DNA of 18,507 nucleotides from an uncultured Chlamydiaceae bacterium. Its GTDB lineage: Bacteria; Chlamydiota; Chlamydiia; Chlamydiales; Parachlamydiaceae. The stretch covers positions 1 through 18,507 of the forward strand of contig CAMFKA010000013.1 in NCBI GenBank assembly GCA_945957185.1, read 5' to 3'. Below the pieces are notes generated by a model, which was not told the DNA's origin, did not search any database, and saw only the letters and a program-made list of their open reading frames with translations. Shown piece after piece: positions 6,709 to 13,830 of this stretch. Each line of letters begins with the position of its first letter. The first letter of the stretch is position 1. The position numbers were made by a program, and so were the translations under genes.

Positions 6709-8262
6709 ATGTCAATTGATCCCGTAAGATCTGTAAACAATACAGAAATTACTCTCTACGTTACTTTTATGACTCAATTAGAGGGATCCGAAGAGACAGA
6801 ACCCTCAGAATCTCCTCAATTATCACCCAAAGTCCCCGAAGGAAAGCAGTTTATCACCTCCCCAAACATCGCCATGTCCGGCATGCGGAGAGACAGAAAT
6901 ATCGAAGCTTTACTAAAACAGACCGAAACTCCCGTTGAAAGCCGAGAAAGAGCTGTCACCGCTGTCCTAAATAAGGACGCTTGGTCCGTTTTTCAAGAAA
7001 AAGTCCGCGCCTTTTCAGAAATTTGGGAGAGGAAACTTGTCGATAGATCCCTTAAAATTTTGACCGGAGGCGCAGGTGTTGTCGCCGATTATTTAGCCTA
7101 TCTCTTCATCTTCCGCAAAGCTGCAGTCACCTCGGCGGGACAAACGTCAGTGCAAAGCACAACGGCAGCTCCAAATCTTAAGACGCTGCGATATGCAGGA
7201 GCTGCAGGACTGTGCTCGAACTCGTTAACGTTAATCGAAGCAATCCCTCAAACAGTGTTGGCTATGGTCCAGATTGTCGGAGCCATCAAAAGCGGAGTCG
7301 ATTTGAGGCAGCAGATCAAAAAAGATCAAGCGCAATTGCTGGAAGTGACGAATCAACTAGGACGAGAATCTTTGTCTGATGATCAACGTAAAATCAGTAG
7401 CGAAAAACGTGTCGCTTTGGAAGCCTCTTTAGCTCAAAGTGAAGAACTTTTATCAAGTCTTCCTTTGCAAGGCGTAATCTCCGCAACGTTCGGCGTTTTT
7501 TCCGTGATGTCGACAGTTCAAGGCGCTGTCGGAATTGCTGCGATAGCGCTGTTCTCAGGAACTCATGGGCAAGTCACCCCTTTGATTGCTTCTCTAGCAC
7601 ATGTTGCTTCAATTCTGGGAATTGTTGCCGCCTCCGTCGGAGTCGCTTTCGGAGGCGCCTCTTTGGGATTTAATGTGAATACAGCAAAAAATTCACAGGA
7701 GAAAATCAAAGAGCTAGAAGGAAAAATCACTGAATTGGAAACGAATTTACCGAATTTAGTAGAAGGGAAGAAAAAACTTGCCGAGTTGGAAGTAAAACGG
7801 TTAAAAAACGAGTTGTTGACTGAGCGCGATACCTTGTCGAACATCTGGATTACCATGGCGAGTAATACAGTTTTGACACTGGCAGGAGTGATGGGGCTTT
7901 TTGCTGTCGTGGGCGTTGCCAGCGGATTTGGATCAGCGATTCTTGGTGGTATCGGCGTTGTTTTGGTAGCGATCAGTGGATCGATTTCCGTGTATCACTA
8001 CTTCAAACGTAAAGAGACCGACGCGATTTTGAAGCAAGAGCAAGCGGTGAATCTCCTACCTGAAGCGGAATTGAAAAAGATAGTAGATGGTGTGAAGAGT
8101 GATACGATGACCGATGAAGAAATTGTGAATTTTCTTCCTGCATGGGTGAAAGAGGAGCAAAAACCGGAATTTGTCGACAAGTTTAAGGCACATCCTGCGC
8201 CCTATCTCATGGAGTATTTTAAAGCATTAGTGAAACCTGCAGAGGAGTCAGGAGTTGATTGA
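6709..8262 (+). CDS. Large multi-hydrophobic coiled-coil protein, candidate secreted or inclusion-membrane protein
   Basis: 517 aa, not recognised as a named family. A hydrophilic N-terminus of about 110 residues is rich in Ser, Pro and Glu (residues 24-45). Hydrophobic Gly/Ala-rich stretches follow at about 117-135, 162-193, 252-283, 289-322 and 380-430, separated by charged helical, coiled-coil-like regions at about 196-250 and 325-378, and a charged C-terminal tail. There is one cysteine and no signal peptide. Paired hydrophobic lobes without a signal peptide resemble chlamydial inclusion-membrane proteins and type III translocators, which is an analogy only. I chose ATG 6709, with AGGTGAGG 8 nt upstream, over the GTG at 6700 that lies inside that site. 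It is the first gene of an operon: its stop overlaps the start of the next small acidic protein by 8 nt. An ordinary polytopic membrane protein is the main alternative. Confidence 0.8.
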   Translation: MSIDPVRSVNNTEITLYVTFMTQLEGSEETEPSESPQLSPKVPEGKQFITSPNIAMSGMRRDRNIEALLKQTETPVESRERAVTAVLNKDAWSVFQEKVRAFSEIWERKLVDRSLKILTGGAGVVADYLAYLFIFRKAAVTSAGQTSVQSTTAAPNLKTLRYAGAAGLCSNSLTLIEAIPQTVLAMVQIVGAIKSGVDLRQQIKKDQAQLLEVTNQLGRESLSDDQRKISSEKRVALEASLAQSEELLSSLPLQGVISATFGVFSVMSTVQGAVGIAAIALFSGTHGQVTPLIASLAHVASILGIVAASVGVAFGGASLGFNVNTAKNSQEKIKELEGKITELETNLPNLVEGKKKLAELEVKRLKNELLTERDTLSNIWITMASNTVLTLAGVMGLFAVVGVASGFGSAILGGIGVVLVAISGSISVYHYFKRKETDAILKQEQAVNLLPEAELKKIVDGVKSDTMTDEEIVNFLPAWVKEEQKPEFVDKFKAHPAPYLMEYFKALVKPAEESGVD

Positions 8263-8776
8263 GCTAAGTTACAGCGAATTAAAAAAATTGTTAGACACCT
8301 ATGCATTCACCTATACAGATGTTCCACGCAGTGATAAGCTCCCTTGTGATACGTTCTTTGTAGCGCTTGGCGAGGATTATCAAAAGCGGCCATTGCTGTT
8401 GAATATCAGAATATTCGAGCAGGAAGCTCCTAAAGCTGATGGGGATGGGGCAGACAAGTTTGTCTTTCTCAACTATTTGATCACCTATCCATTTGGAGTG
8501 CACCAGCCGGCATTTCCTGATATCGCGCGGTTGATTTTGATGTTAAATAAGATTCTTCCCGTACCGGGTTTTGGTTTGAGCGAGATGGATCGGATGGTTT
8601 TTTATCACTATACCCAGTTCACAGTGAATGGAAAGATTGATCCTGACGCCATTTTAGCGCAGATTGCGATGATCGTTCACTATGTCAATCTTCACACAAA
8701 AGCCTTTGAGGCGCTTGCGACGAGGGAGAAAACCTTGGAGCAAGTACTAGCGGAAGCCGCCGCCAAAATCGAGTAA
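8255..8776 (+). CDS. Small acidic protein, possible secretion-chaperone-like partner
   Basis: 173 aa, soluble, acidic by count (23 Asp/Glu against 17 Lys/Arg). It opens with the helical IELSYSELKKLLDTYAF, continues with alternating strand-like segments (DTFFVAL, RPLLLNIRIFE, KFVFLNYLITYPF), then RLILMLNKILPVPGFGLSEMD, and ends in a charged helix. Size, acidity and the helix-strand-helix order resemble class I type III secretion chaperones or YbjN-like proteins; I cannot assign a family with certainty. The start is an unusual TTG at 8255, chosen because GAGGAG (8242-8247) lies 7 nt upstream and no later in-frame ATG would leave a full protein. The start overlaps the stop of the upstream gene by 8 nt, so expression is probably coupled. 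Such pairing with a large hydrophobic protein is what a substrate-chaperone operon would look like. Confidence 0.75.
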   Translation: MIELSYSELKKLLDTYAFTYTDVPRSDKLPCDTFFVALGEDYQKRPLLLNIRIFEQEAPKADGDGADKFVFLNYLITYPFGVHQPAFPDIARLILMLNKILPVPGFGLSEMDRMVFYHYTQFTVNGKIDPDAILAQIAMIVHYVNLHTKAFEALATREKTLEQVLAEAAAKIE

Positions 8777-8804
8777 CCACCAGGTAGAAGAAAAAAGACA
8801 GCAA

Positions 8805-9149
8805 TTAAAGAAGAGTTAATAACTGCATTTTTAGAGGGGGAAGATGTGTGCGTGCCGTTTGCCACACTGTTGTTACATCAACTCCAAAATACTCATGGAT
8901 CAAAAAATTCCTCATTTCGGTCATTTGTTTCCAGGGGATGTGAGGGTGAGACTTTTGAATCGAAAGTGGTATATTGTTGCTCGCTTCACCAATTATTTCA
9001 AAATTTCTAACAACCGCATCTATGACAAGCCCATTTTTTTTAAATTCTGAACCGTTCATGTTTTCAGTGTATTTTTCGATTTTGTCTATGGCATCGATGA
9101 TGTCTTTGACGCGGAAGGACCAGTCTCTAGAAAATTTGTTTTGCTTCAC
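8805..9149 (-). CDS. HepT-like ribonuclease toxin (DUF86)
   Basis: 114 aa, all-helical HEPN-domain protein of the HepT/DUF86 family. The diagnostic RxxxxHxY motif is present as R80-NFLI-H85-E-Y87 (EMRNFLIHEYFGVD). In studied homologues this is the RNase active site, and its tyrosine is the target of adenylylation by the partner antitoxin MntA. The upstream adjacent gene encodes such a nucleotidyltransferase and overlaps this gene by 23 bp, a normal arrangement for a toxin-antitoxin pair. The start is GTG at 9149 with AGAGAG 8 nt upstream. The gene converges with the acidic-protein gene at 8776, leaving 28 bp. The motif is intact, so the toxin is probably functional. Confidence 0.85.
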   Translation of the reverse strand: MKQNKFSRDWSFRVKDIIDAIDKIEKYTENMNGSEFKKNGLVIDAVVRNFEIIGEASNNIPLSIQKSHPHIPWKQMTEMRNFLIHEYFGVDVTTVWQTARTHLPPLKMQLLTLL

Positions 9150-9423
9150 TTAGAATTCTCTCTTTTAAGGCTGGATGAAGGGCTCTTGTACTAACAAGAT
9201 CAACGGAGCAGCGTAGGATATCTTCAAGGTAGAACTTTAGATCTGCAAAAACGAAAAACCCTTTTTTAGCATCAAAATCGACCAAAATGTCAATATCACT
9301 TGTTTTAGTTGCTTCATTTCTAGCTGTAGAGCCAAAAATAGCCAAGCGACGCGTACCCAAACGAGATAAATGCTTCTGATGGGTTTTTAAGAGTTTTTTA
9401 GCTTCATTAAATTGTATGCCCAT
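9127..9423 (-). CDS. MntA-like minimal nucleotidyltransferase antitoxin
   Basis: 98 aa, DNA polymerase beta-like minimal nucleotidyltransferase. The family motif GS-X10-DxD is clear (G31, S32, D43, D45 in FGSTARNEATKTSDIDIL), and a third acidic residue follows in CSVDLV (D75). MntA antitoxins transfer AMP from ATP to the HepT tyrosine and so silence the toxin; the HepT-like gene lies directly downstream. I chose the ATG at 9423 because MGIQFNEAKKLL matches the usual short N-terminal helix. The frame is open back to an ATG at 9504, which would overlap the preceding gene by 26 bp, and neither start has a strong ribosome binding site. Start choice is therefore uncertain; family assignment is not. 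Confidence 0.85.
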   Translation of the reverse strand: MGIQFNEAKKLLKTHQKHLSRLGTRRLAIFGSTARNEATKTSDIDILVDFDAKKGFFVFADLKFYLEDILRCSVDLVSTRALHPALKERILSEAKQIF

Positions 9424-9478
9424 AAAATTATTTTGCTTTAAAAGTCCAGGCAAGTCAAGGCATTTATACCTATGGATT

Positions 9479-9898
9479 TTAAGTTCTCTGTTTTTGGTTA
9501 GCATTATTTACAAATTCCCAATCAACATGATCACAGGTGATTTCTATGTTTTCATAATTGGAAATCGAGCCTTGAGAAGCGTTAGGATTGTACCACAATA
9601 TCTCAATGTTGAAGGAGTGAGAAGTAGTTGAAAGGTGCATGATCAATCCTTCAGGAAGCAACATTTTTATTTCGTGTTTTTTTTCACCATTGATCAAAAT
9701 TTCTTTTATATTTTTAAGATGAATCGCCCCGCATAATGTATTTTGAGCCGATAATGTTAACTGATCAATGTTCTCATTCGGTGTTATTTCCATGCTCTCT
9801 ACAACTAAATCTACGCAATCATTTTGGAGCCTATCTATGTTGAGAAGAATGCCATCATGAAAATAACTTCCATATTTTTCTAAAAGGATCACATCCAT
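9479..9898 (-). CDS. Hypothetical protein, orphan immunity-like
   Basis: 139 aa, soluble, no signal peptide or membrane segment. The N-terminus EKYGSYFHDGILLNIDRLQNDCVDLVVESMEI has the YFHDG...I...VESMEI pattern that I recognise from small hypothetical proteins often found near polymorphic toxin or accessory loci. The rest alternates short beta-like strands (EILINGEKKHEIKMLLPEG, FNIEILWYNP). No catalytic motif is seen. The ATG at 9896-9898 has only a weak GAGAGA upstream. It lies between the next orphan gene and the toxin-antitoxin pair on the same strand, in markedly AT-rich DNA. An immunity or anti-toxin role is inference from context and pattern only. Confidence 0.7.
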   Translation of the reverse strand: MDVILLEKYGSYFHDGILLNIDRLQNDCVDLVVESMEITPNENIDQLTLSAQNTLCGAIHLKNIKEILINGEKKHEIKMLLPEGLIMHLSTTSHSFNIEILWYNPNASQGSISNYENIEITCDHVDWEFVNNANQKQRT

Positions 9899-9947
9899 TA
9901 TTTTTTATCTCTCGGTAAAAATCTGTAGAAACTCATCAGCTCTGATT

Positions 9948-10514
9948 TCAATGTAGTTGAGGATATCTTGGGTTGTGCATCATGCGCTGACAAGTTGGAC
10001 ACACTACCATTGCTTGACTGGAGTCGCTTGATTCCCAGGCATCGATGCAATAGTCACACATTAACCAGTTGTCATCAATCAGCTTTGCCACATCTGTAAC
10101 AGAAGGAATTGGAAATTCCATATCCATGAGTTTCTTATATTGCGCAAAAATTTCCGTCTCATGCGCATCTCCGTCAATCAGATTACCATAGTATCCATTT
10201 GGATCGTTTGCCCATTCAGGATATGCCCACGTTGTTTCGATAAAATTGATTTCCTTTTCCCATATAAAAGAAAATTTCCAATATTTTGACATTGATCCAT
10301 CTACAACTTCGAAAAGAGGTGACGCATGCCATGTGGGATAATCTAAATTCCTTGTGCAGAGGTAATACCAAACATAATTTGAGCGCAGCGTCATAGCATA
10401 CACCACATACTCCTGATTTACGACAAGCCCAGAGTCGTATTCTAAGTCATTTGACGTTGGTTTACAATCAACAGGAAGATAAAGTTCTTTATCAAATTTA
10501 CATTTAACTAACAT
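9948..10514 (-). CDS. Hypothetical protein with C-terminal CxxC...CxxC zinc-binding-like motif
   Basis: 188 aa, soluble. The N-terminal two thirds are rich in aromatic residues (YVVYAM, YVWYYLCTRNLDYPTWHASPLFEVV, SKYWKF) and look like a beta-rich domain of the type seen in small orphan immunity-like proteins. The C-terminus carries two CxxC pairs, CDYC and CPTC separated by about 15 residues, probably a zinc ribbon or knuckle. I cannot name the family. The start is ATG at 10514, without a strong ribosome binding site. It is followed on the same strand by the other orphan gene and MntA/HepT, with gaps of about 50 bp. Its low-GC codon use resembles those neighbours rather than the flanking metabolic genes, suggesting an acquired block. 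Confidence 0.7.
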   Translation of the reverse strand: MLVKCKFDKELYLPVDCKPTSNDLEYDSGLVVNQEYVVYAMTLRSNYVWYYLCTRNLDYPTWHASPLFEVVDGSMSKYWKFSFIWEKEINFIETTWAYPEWANDPNGYYGNLIDGDAHETEIFAQYKKLMDMEFPIPSVTDVAKLIDDNWLMCDYCIDAWESSDSSQAMVVCPTCQRMMHNPRYPQLH

Positions 10515-10551
10515 CTATTCACACCTATGGATTTTTAAATTTGAAGTCATT

Positions 10552-11457
10552 TTATTGGATGCTTTCGGCGAAGTTGAGGAGTCGCTGTCTCAGGGAGGCT
10601 GATCGCTCTGCTAATTGCTGCTGCAAGCGTTGGTATTCCCGTCGACCCGATTCGGTTTCGATGCGAATGGGTTCGTAACCATCAGCGATAAGGTCGTAGG
10701 GGCTTGCTCTCATGTCCAACTCCCGGGCCTCTAAGGCAAAAAAGAATGTTTCTGCTAAAAAATCGGCTCCCACCCAAGGCCACAGCTTGGCGGTCCATTT
10801 GTAAAGATCCATATTGACGTGGATACAGCCCGCCTGTTCGTTTTGGAGCCTTGTTTCTAGAGTGGGTTTAAAGAGATTTCTTGGTGTCGCTTCCGAAGTG
10901 AAAAATCGATAGGCATCGTAGTGGGTACAACAGAGGGATTGGCTTTCGACGAAAGAGGAGATTTCTTCGGGTTTAAGCCTCAAGGGGTGGGCTTGGTGGC
11001 GGATTTGGTTTTGCGGAAGCTGATACACCATCGCCCATTCATGCAAACCGAAGCAACCGTAGCGGGGAGGGCGTAGGTTGATTTGTCGGCAAAGTTCGAC
11101 GATGAATTTTGCGACACCTTTGATGTTTTGGTGGATCCTTTCGGGATTGTGATGCAATACATCGCCTTCACGCGTGAACCAGTAATCGTTCAACCAGGGA
11201 TAATGCGCCTGTAGCGTAGGCGTGATTTCAAGCGCTTCATCGATTGCGGGAACCCATTGTTTTAGCTTGGCGGGAGAAAATCGGTAGTAAGTGAATAGAA
11301 AATCGTGAACGGGGTGCTTTTTGTTCACACTGCGTCTTTCCACAAAATCATCCGCATAGGAAGCTACCTTTTCGGTGTGCTTTTCTGCTCGCTGCGTCCA
11401 TTGATCGAAGGGTAAAATTTTTGCCACAGTATCATTTTTCCATATTTCATGAGTCAT
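10552..11457 (-). CDS. Conserved protein of the family often annotated '3-methyladenine DNA glycosylase'
   Basis: 301 aa, soluble. Strong conserved blocks are visible: HPVHDFLFTYYRFSPAKLKQW (about 48-68), RYGCFGLHEWAMVYQLPQNQIRHQ (about 131-154), THYDAYRFFT (about 178-187), GCIHVNMDLYKWTAKL and ARELDMRASPYDLIADGYEPIRIET. I recognise these from a family common in actinobacteria that databases label 3-methyladenine DNA glycosylase. It lacks the motifs of the established AlkA, Tag or AAG enzymes, so the label should be treated as unproven. Many conserved His, Asp and Tyr residues suggest an enzyme. The ATG at 11457 has no ribosome binding site and overlaps the ispG -35 box; a GTG at 11425-11427 (residue 11) is an alternative start. 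It is divergent from ispG by 65 bp. Confidence 0.8.
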   Translation of the reverse strand: MTHEIWKNDTVAKILPFDQWTQRAEKHTEKVASYADDFVERRSVNKKHPVHDFLFTYYRFSPAKLKQWVPAIDEALEITPTLQAHYPWLNDYWFTREGDVLHHNPERIHQNIKGVAKFIVELCRQINLRPPRYGCFGLHEWAMVYQLPQNQIRHQAHPLRLKPEEISSFVESQSLCCTHYDAYRFFTSEATPRNLFKPTLETRLQNEQAGCIHVNMDLYKWTAKLWPWVGADFLAETFFFALEARELDMRASPYDLIADGYEPIRIETESGRREYQRLQQQLAERSASLRQRLLNFAESIQ

Positions 11458-11485
11458 TGAGTATAAATCAAAAACGTGTTATTAT
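11457..11485 (+). promoter_or_regulatory. Promoter of ispG
   Basis: TTGAGT (11457-11462, 4/6 match to the -35 box), a 17-bp spacer, and TATTAT (11480-11485, 5/6 match) preceded by TG (11477-11478) as an extended -10. The expected start near 11492 gives a leader of about 30 nt. The -35 box overlaps the start codon region of the divergent gene. Confidence 0.65.
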
Positions 11486-11522
11486 TCCTCATAATTTTAA
11501 GTGGTATTTAATAAGGAATCTT

Positions 11523-13487
11523 ATGCGTCAATATTGCGAATCGATTTACGAGACCAAGCGATGGAAAACACGAGAAGTTCTCGTCGGTAATGTCGGTGTG
11601 GGGGGCAACAACCCTGTGCGTATTCAGTCGATGACGACCTCCAGTACTCGCGATGTTGAAGCAACGGTAGATCAGATCGTGCGATTAGCCGATGCCGGTT
11701 GTGAAATTGTTCGAGTGACTGTCCAGGGAATGAAAGAGGCGGACGCTTGCGAAGGGATCGTGAATCTTTTGCGTCAAAAGGGATACACTATCCCTGTCGT
11801 CGCCGATATCCACTTTTTCCCTCCGGCAGCGATGCGTGTTGTCGATTTTGTGGATAAGGTGCGCGTGAATCCGGGTAATTTTGTCGACAAACGAGCATCC
11901 TTCAAAACGATTGACTACGACGACGCATCTTATGCTAAAGAGATCGAAAGGATCGACGAAAAATTTTCTCCATTAGTCCTAAAGTGCAAGCAGCTGAAAA
12001 GGGCGATGCGCATTGGAACAAACCACGGGTCGCTTTCAGATCGCATTATGAACCGCTATGGGGACACTCCACAAGGGATGGTCGAATCCGCTTTGGAGTT
12101 TGCAAGAGTGTGTCGACAGCATGACTACCACGATTTTATGTTTTCAATGAAGGCTTCAAATCCTCAGGTGATGGTGATGGCTTATCGCTTACTGGTCGCT
12201 GAAATGATTGCTTTGGGGTGGGACTATCCTATCCACTTGGGTGTCACAGAGGCCGGCGCGGGAGAAGACGGACGAATTAAGTCTGCAATGGGAATCGGTT
12301 CTTTACTGCTGGACGGAATTGGAGACACCATTCGCGTCTCATTGACGGAAGATGCTTGGAATGAAATCGATCCTTGCAAACGGTTAGTGAATTTTGCTCA
12401 TTCATATGAAGGAACAGGCGTAGAACCGTTTGTAGAGACGTTCCGCAAATTTGACTCCATTTCAAGACGCCCTGTTGTTTTTCCAAAAAATATCGCTCTG
12501 CATCGCGATGGCACCGTCATCGTTGCTGCCAATGAGCAAGAAATTCAGTCATCAGACTTCTACAAACAGTTGGGCTGCGATGTCCAACTCGGCCAGCCGA
12601 AGCTAAAAATTACAAGCGCAGACTGCGTGATCGTGCGTGATAAAATCACGGACAAAAAAGCGACGCAAATGCTGAAAAATATGGTGCAAGCGGGTATTGG
12701 CGTCTTATCGTCTTATCCTAATGATGGCGAAATTCCGGTATTAAGTTTAGAAGAAGCAACTCTCCGTCATAAACAGACTTCCACTGCCGATCGCTTTTCT
12801 TTGACGCCGACGGCGAAGGCGCCAAAAGTGATCGTGATCAGAGATGAAGCTCCCGAAACGTGGAGTGCGCTTAAAACTATTCATCCGACGCTTATTCTAC
12901 TTTCGCCCTCGAAAAATCGTGTGCATGCCGGACGTCGGTTTTTTGAATGGCTTCAAAACGAGTCGATGACGATTCCTGTGATTCTGGCGTTTGAGTATAG
13001 CTGTTCTAAAGAAGATTTAATCATTCAAGCGGGTGCGGAGTATGGGGCTCTCCTTTGCGATGGTTTGGGAGAGGGAGTCTGGATCGATGCACCATACGAA
13101 ATCGACTTCTTGCGTACTCTAAGCTTCAACATTCTGCAGGCGGCGAGGATGAGAACTTCAAAAACCGATTTTATCTCCTGCCCTAGCTGTGGACGCACTC
13201 TTTTTGATCTACAAGATGTCTCTAAGAGGATCCGTTCTCGCACGTCACACCTCCCCGGAGTGAAAATCGCGATTATGGGTTGCATTGTAAACGGTCCCGG
13301 AGAAATGGCCGACGCTGATTTTGGATACGTCGGTTCCAAACCGGGGATGATCGATCTGTACGTCGGAAAAGAGTGCGTAGAGAAAGATATCGACTTTGCC
13401 GATGCTGACGACCGCCTTATCGCGCTCATTCAGCAGCATGGACGATGGGTGGAACCGGAGCCGGAACTATTGCCCCACAGCAGCTGA
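11523..13487 (+). CDS. ispG: 4-hydroxy-3-methylbut-2-enyl diphosphate synthase, long chlamydia/plant type
   Basis: 654 aa [4Fe-4S] enzyme of the non-mevalonate isoprenoid pathway, converting MEcPP to HMBPP. The N-terminal TIM-barrel region is typical (NPVRIQSMTTSSTRDVEAT, ADIHF, KVRVNPGNFVDKR, GTNHGSLSDR). The C-terminal cluster domain keeps all iron ligands: C553 and C556 (CPSCGR), C587 and E594 (MGCIVNGPGE), equivalent to C270, C273, C305 and E312 of the E. coli enzyme. Between them lies an insertion of roughly 250 residues (about 290-540), which accounts for the length compared with about 370 aa in E. coli; such long forms are known from chlamydiae and plants. I chose the ATG at 11523, with AAGGA close upstream, over the longer open frame. 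Its last 21 bp overlap tail-to-tail with the PII gene. Confidence 0.96.
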   Translation: MRQYCESIYETKRWKTREVLVGNVGVGGNNPVRIQSMTTSSTRDVEATVDQIVRLADAGCEIVRVTVQGMKEADACEGIVNLLRQKGYTIPVVADIHFFPPAAMRVVDFVDKVRVNPGNFVDKRASFKTIDYDDASYAKEIERIDEKFSPLVLKCKQLKRAMRIGTNHGSLSDRIMNRYGDTPQGMVESALEFARVCRQHDYHDFMFSMKASNPQVMVMAYRLLVAEMIALGWDYPIHLGVTEAGAGEDGRIKSAMGIGSLLLDGIGDTIRVSLTEDAWNEIDPCKRLVNFAHSYEGTGVEPFVETFRKFDSISRRPVVFPKNIALHRDGTVIVAANEQEIQSSDFYKQLGCDVQLGQPKLKITSADCVIVRDKITDKKATQMLKNMVQAGIGVLSSYPNDGEIPVLSLEEATLRHKQTSTADRFSLTPTAKAPKVIVIRDEAPETWSALKTIHPTLILLSPSKNRVHAGRRFFEWLQNESMTIPVILAFEYSCSKEDLIIQAGAEYGALLCDGLGEGVWIDAPYEIDFLRTLSFNILQAARMRTSKTDFISCPSCGRTLFDLQDVSKRIRSRTSHLPGVKIAIMGCIVNGPGEMADADFGYVGSKPGMIDLYVGKECVEKDIDFADADDRLIALIQQHGRWVEPEPELLPHSS

Positions 13488-13802
13488 TCCACGTTTGTTG
13501 GTTCCAAGTTGGATGCACTCTTCGATGTTGAGAATGAAAATTTTACCGTCTTGCTCGTCGTTGTGAGTGCCTTCAGCGAAAGCTTTTAAAACTTCTTCGA
13601 CTTTATCGTCTTCGACGGCGATTTCGAATTTAATTTTTTTGACCAAATCGCCGGTTTCCATTAGCCCTCGATACACTTCGCGGTGCGATTTGCCGACACC
13701 TAAAACGTTGGAAACGGTTTTCCGAAAAACATGAATTTTATTTAATTCCGTAATCACACTTTCCATATGATGCGAAGGGATGATGGCGATGATGAGCTTC
13801 AT
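13467..13802 (-). CDS. PII-family signal protein with degenerate ligand sites
   Basis: 111 aa, GlnB/GlnK family by overall pattern (MKLIIAIIPS, LGVGKSHREVYRG, VKKIKFEIAVEDD, DGKIFILNIEECIQ). PII proteins are cytoplasmic trimers that bind ATP/ADP and 2-oxoglutarate and plug the AmtB pore; amtB lies 28 bp upstream in the same operon. Compared with E. coli GlnB the uridylylated Y51 is E49, and Q39 (2-oxoglutarate) is S39 in a loop two residues shorter. The B-loop TGxxGDGK reads HNDEQDGK (80-87), keeping only D85, G86 and K87. The ATP-contacting R101 and R103 are Q98 and G100. Canonical nucleotide sensing therefore looks impaired. The ATG at 13802 has AAGGAG 9 nt upstream. It overlaps the end of ispG by 21 bp on the opposite strand. 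Confidence 0.88.
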   Translation of the reverse strand: MKLIIAIIPSHHMESVITELNKIHVFRKTVSNVLGVGKSHREVYRGLMETGDLVKKIKFEIAVEDDKVEEVLKAFAEGTHNDEQDGKIFILNIEECIQLGTNKRGSAAVGQ

Positions 13803-13830
13803 GATTATTTTCTCCTTATACCGAAAGTGA

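Noticed and set aside
8777..8804. Terminator between the acidic-protein gene and hepT
   Set aside because: The 28-bp gap has an A-rich run but no inverted repeat that would form a stable hairpin.
13025..13439. Minus-strand frames within ispG
   Set aside because: They are shadows of the conserved IspG cluster domain, whose Fe-S ligands are all in the plus-strand frame.
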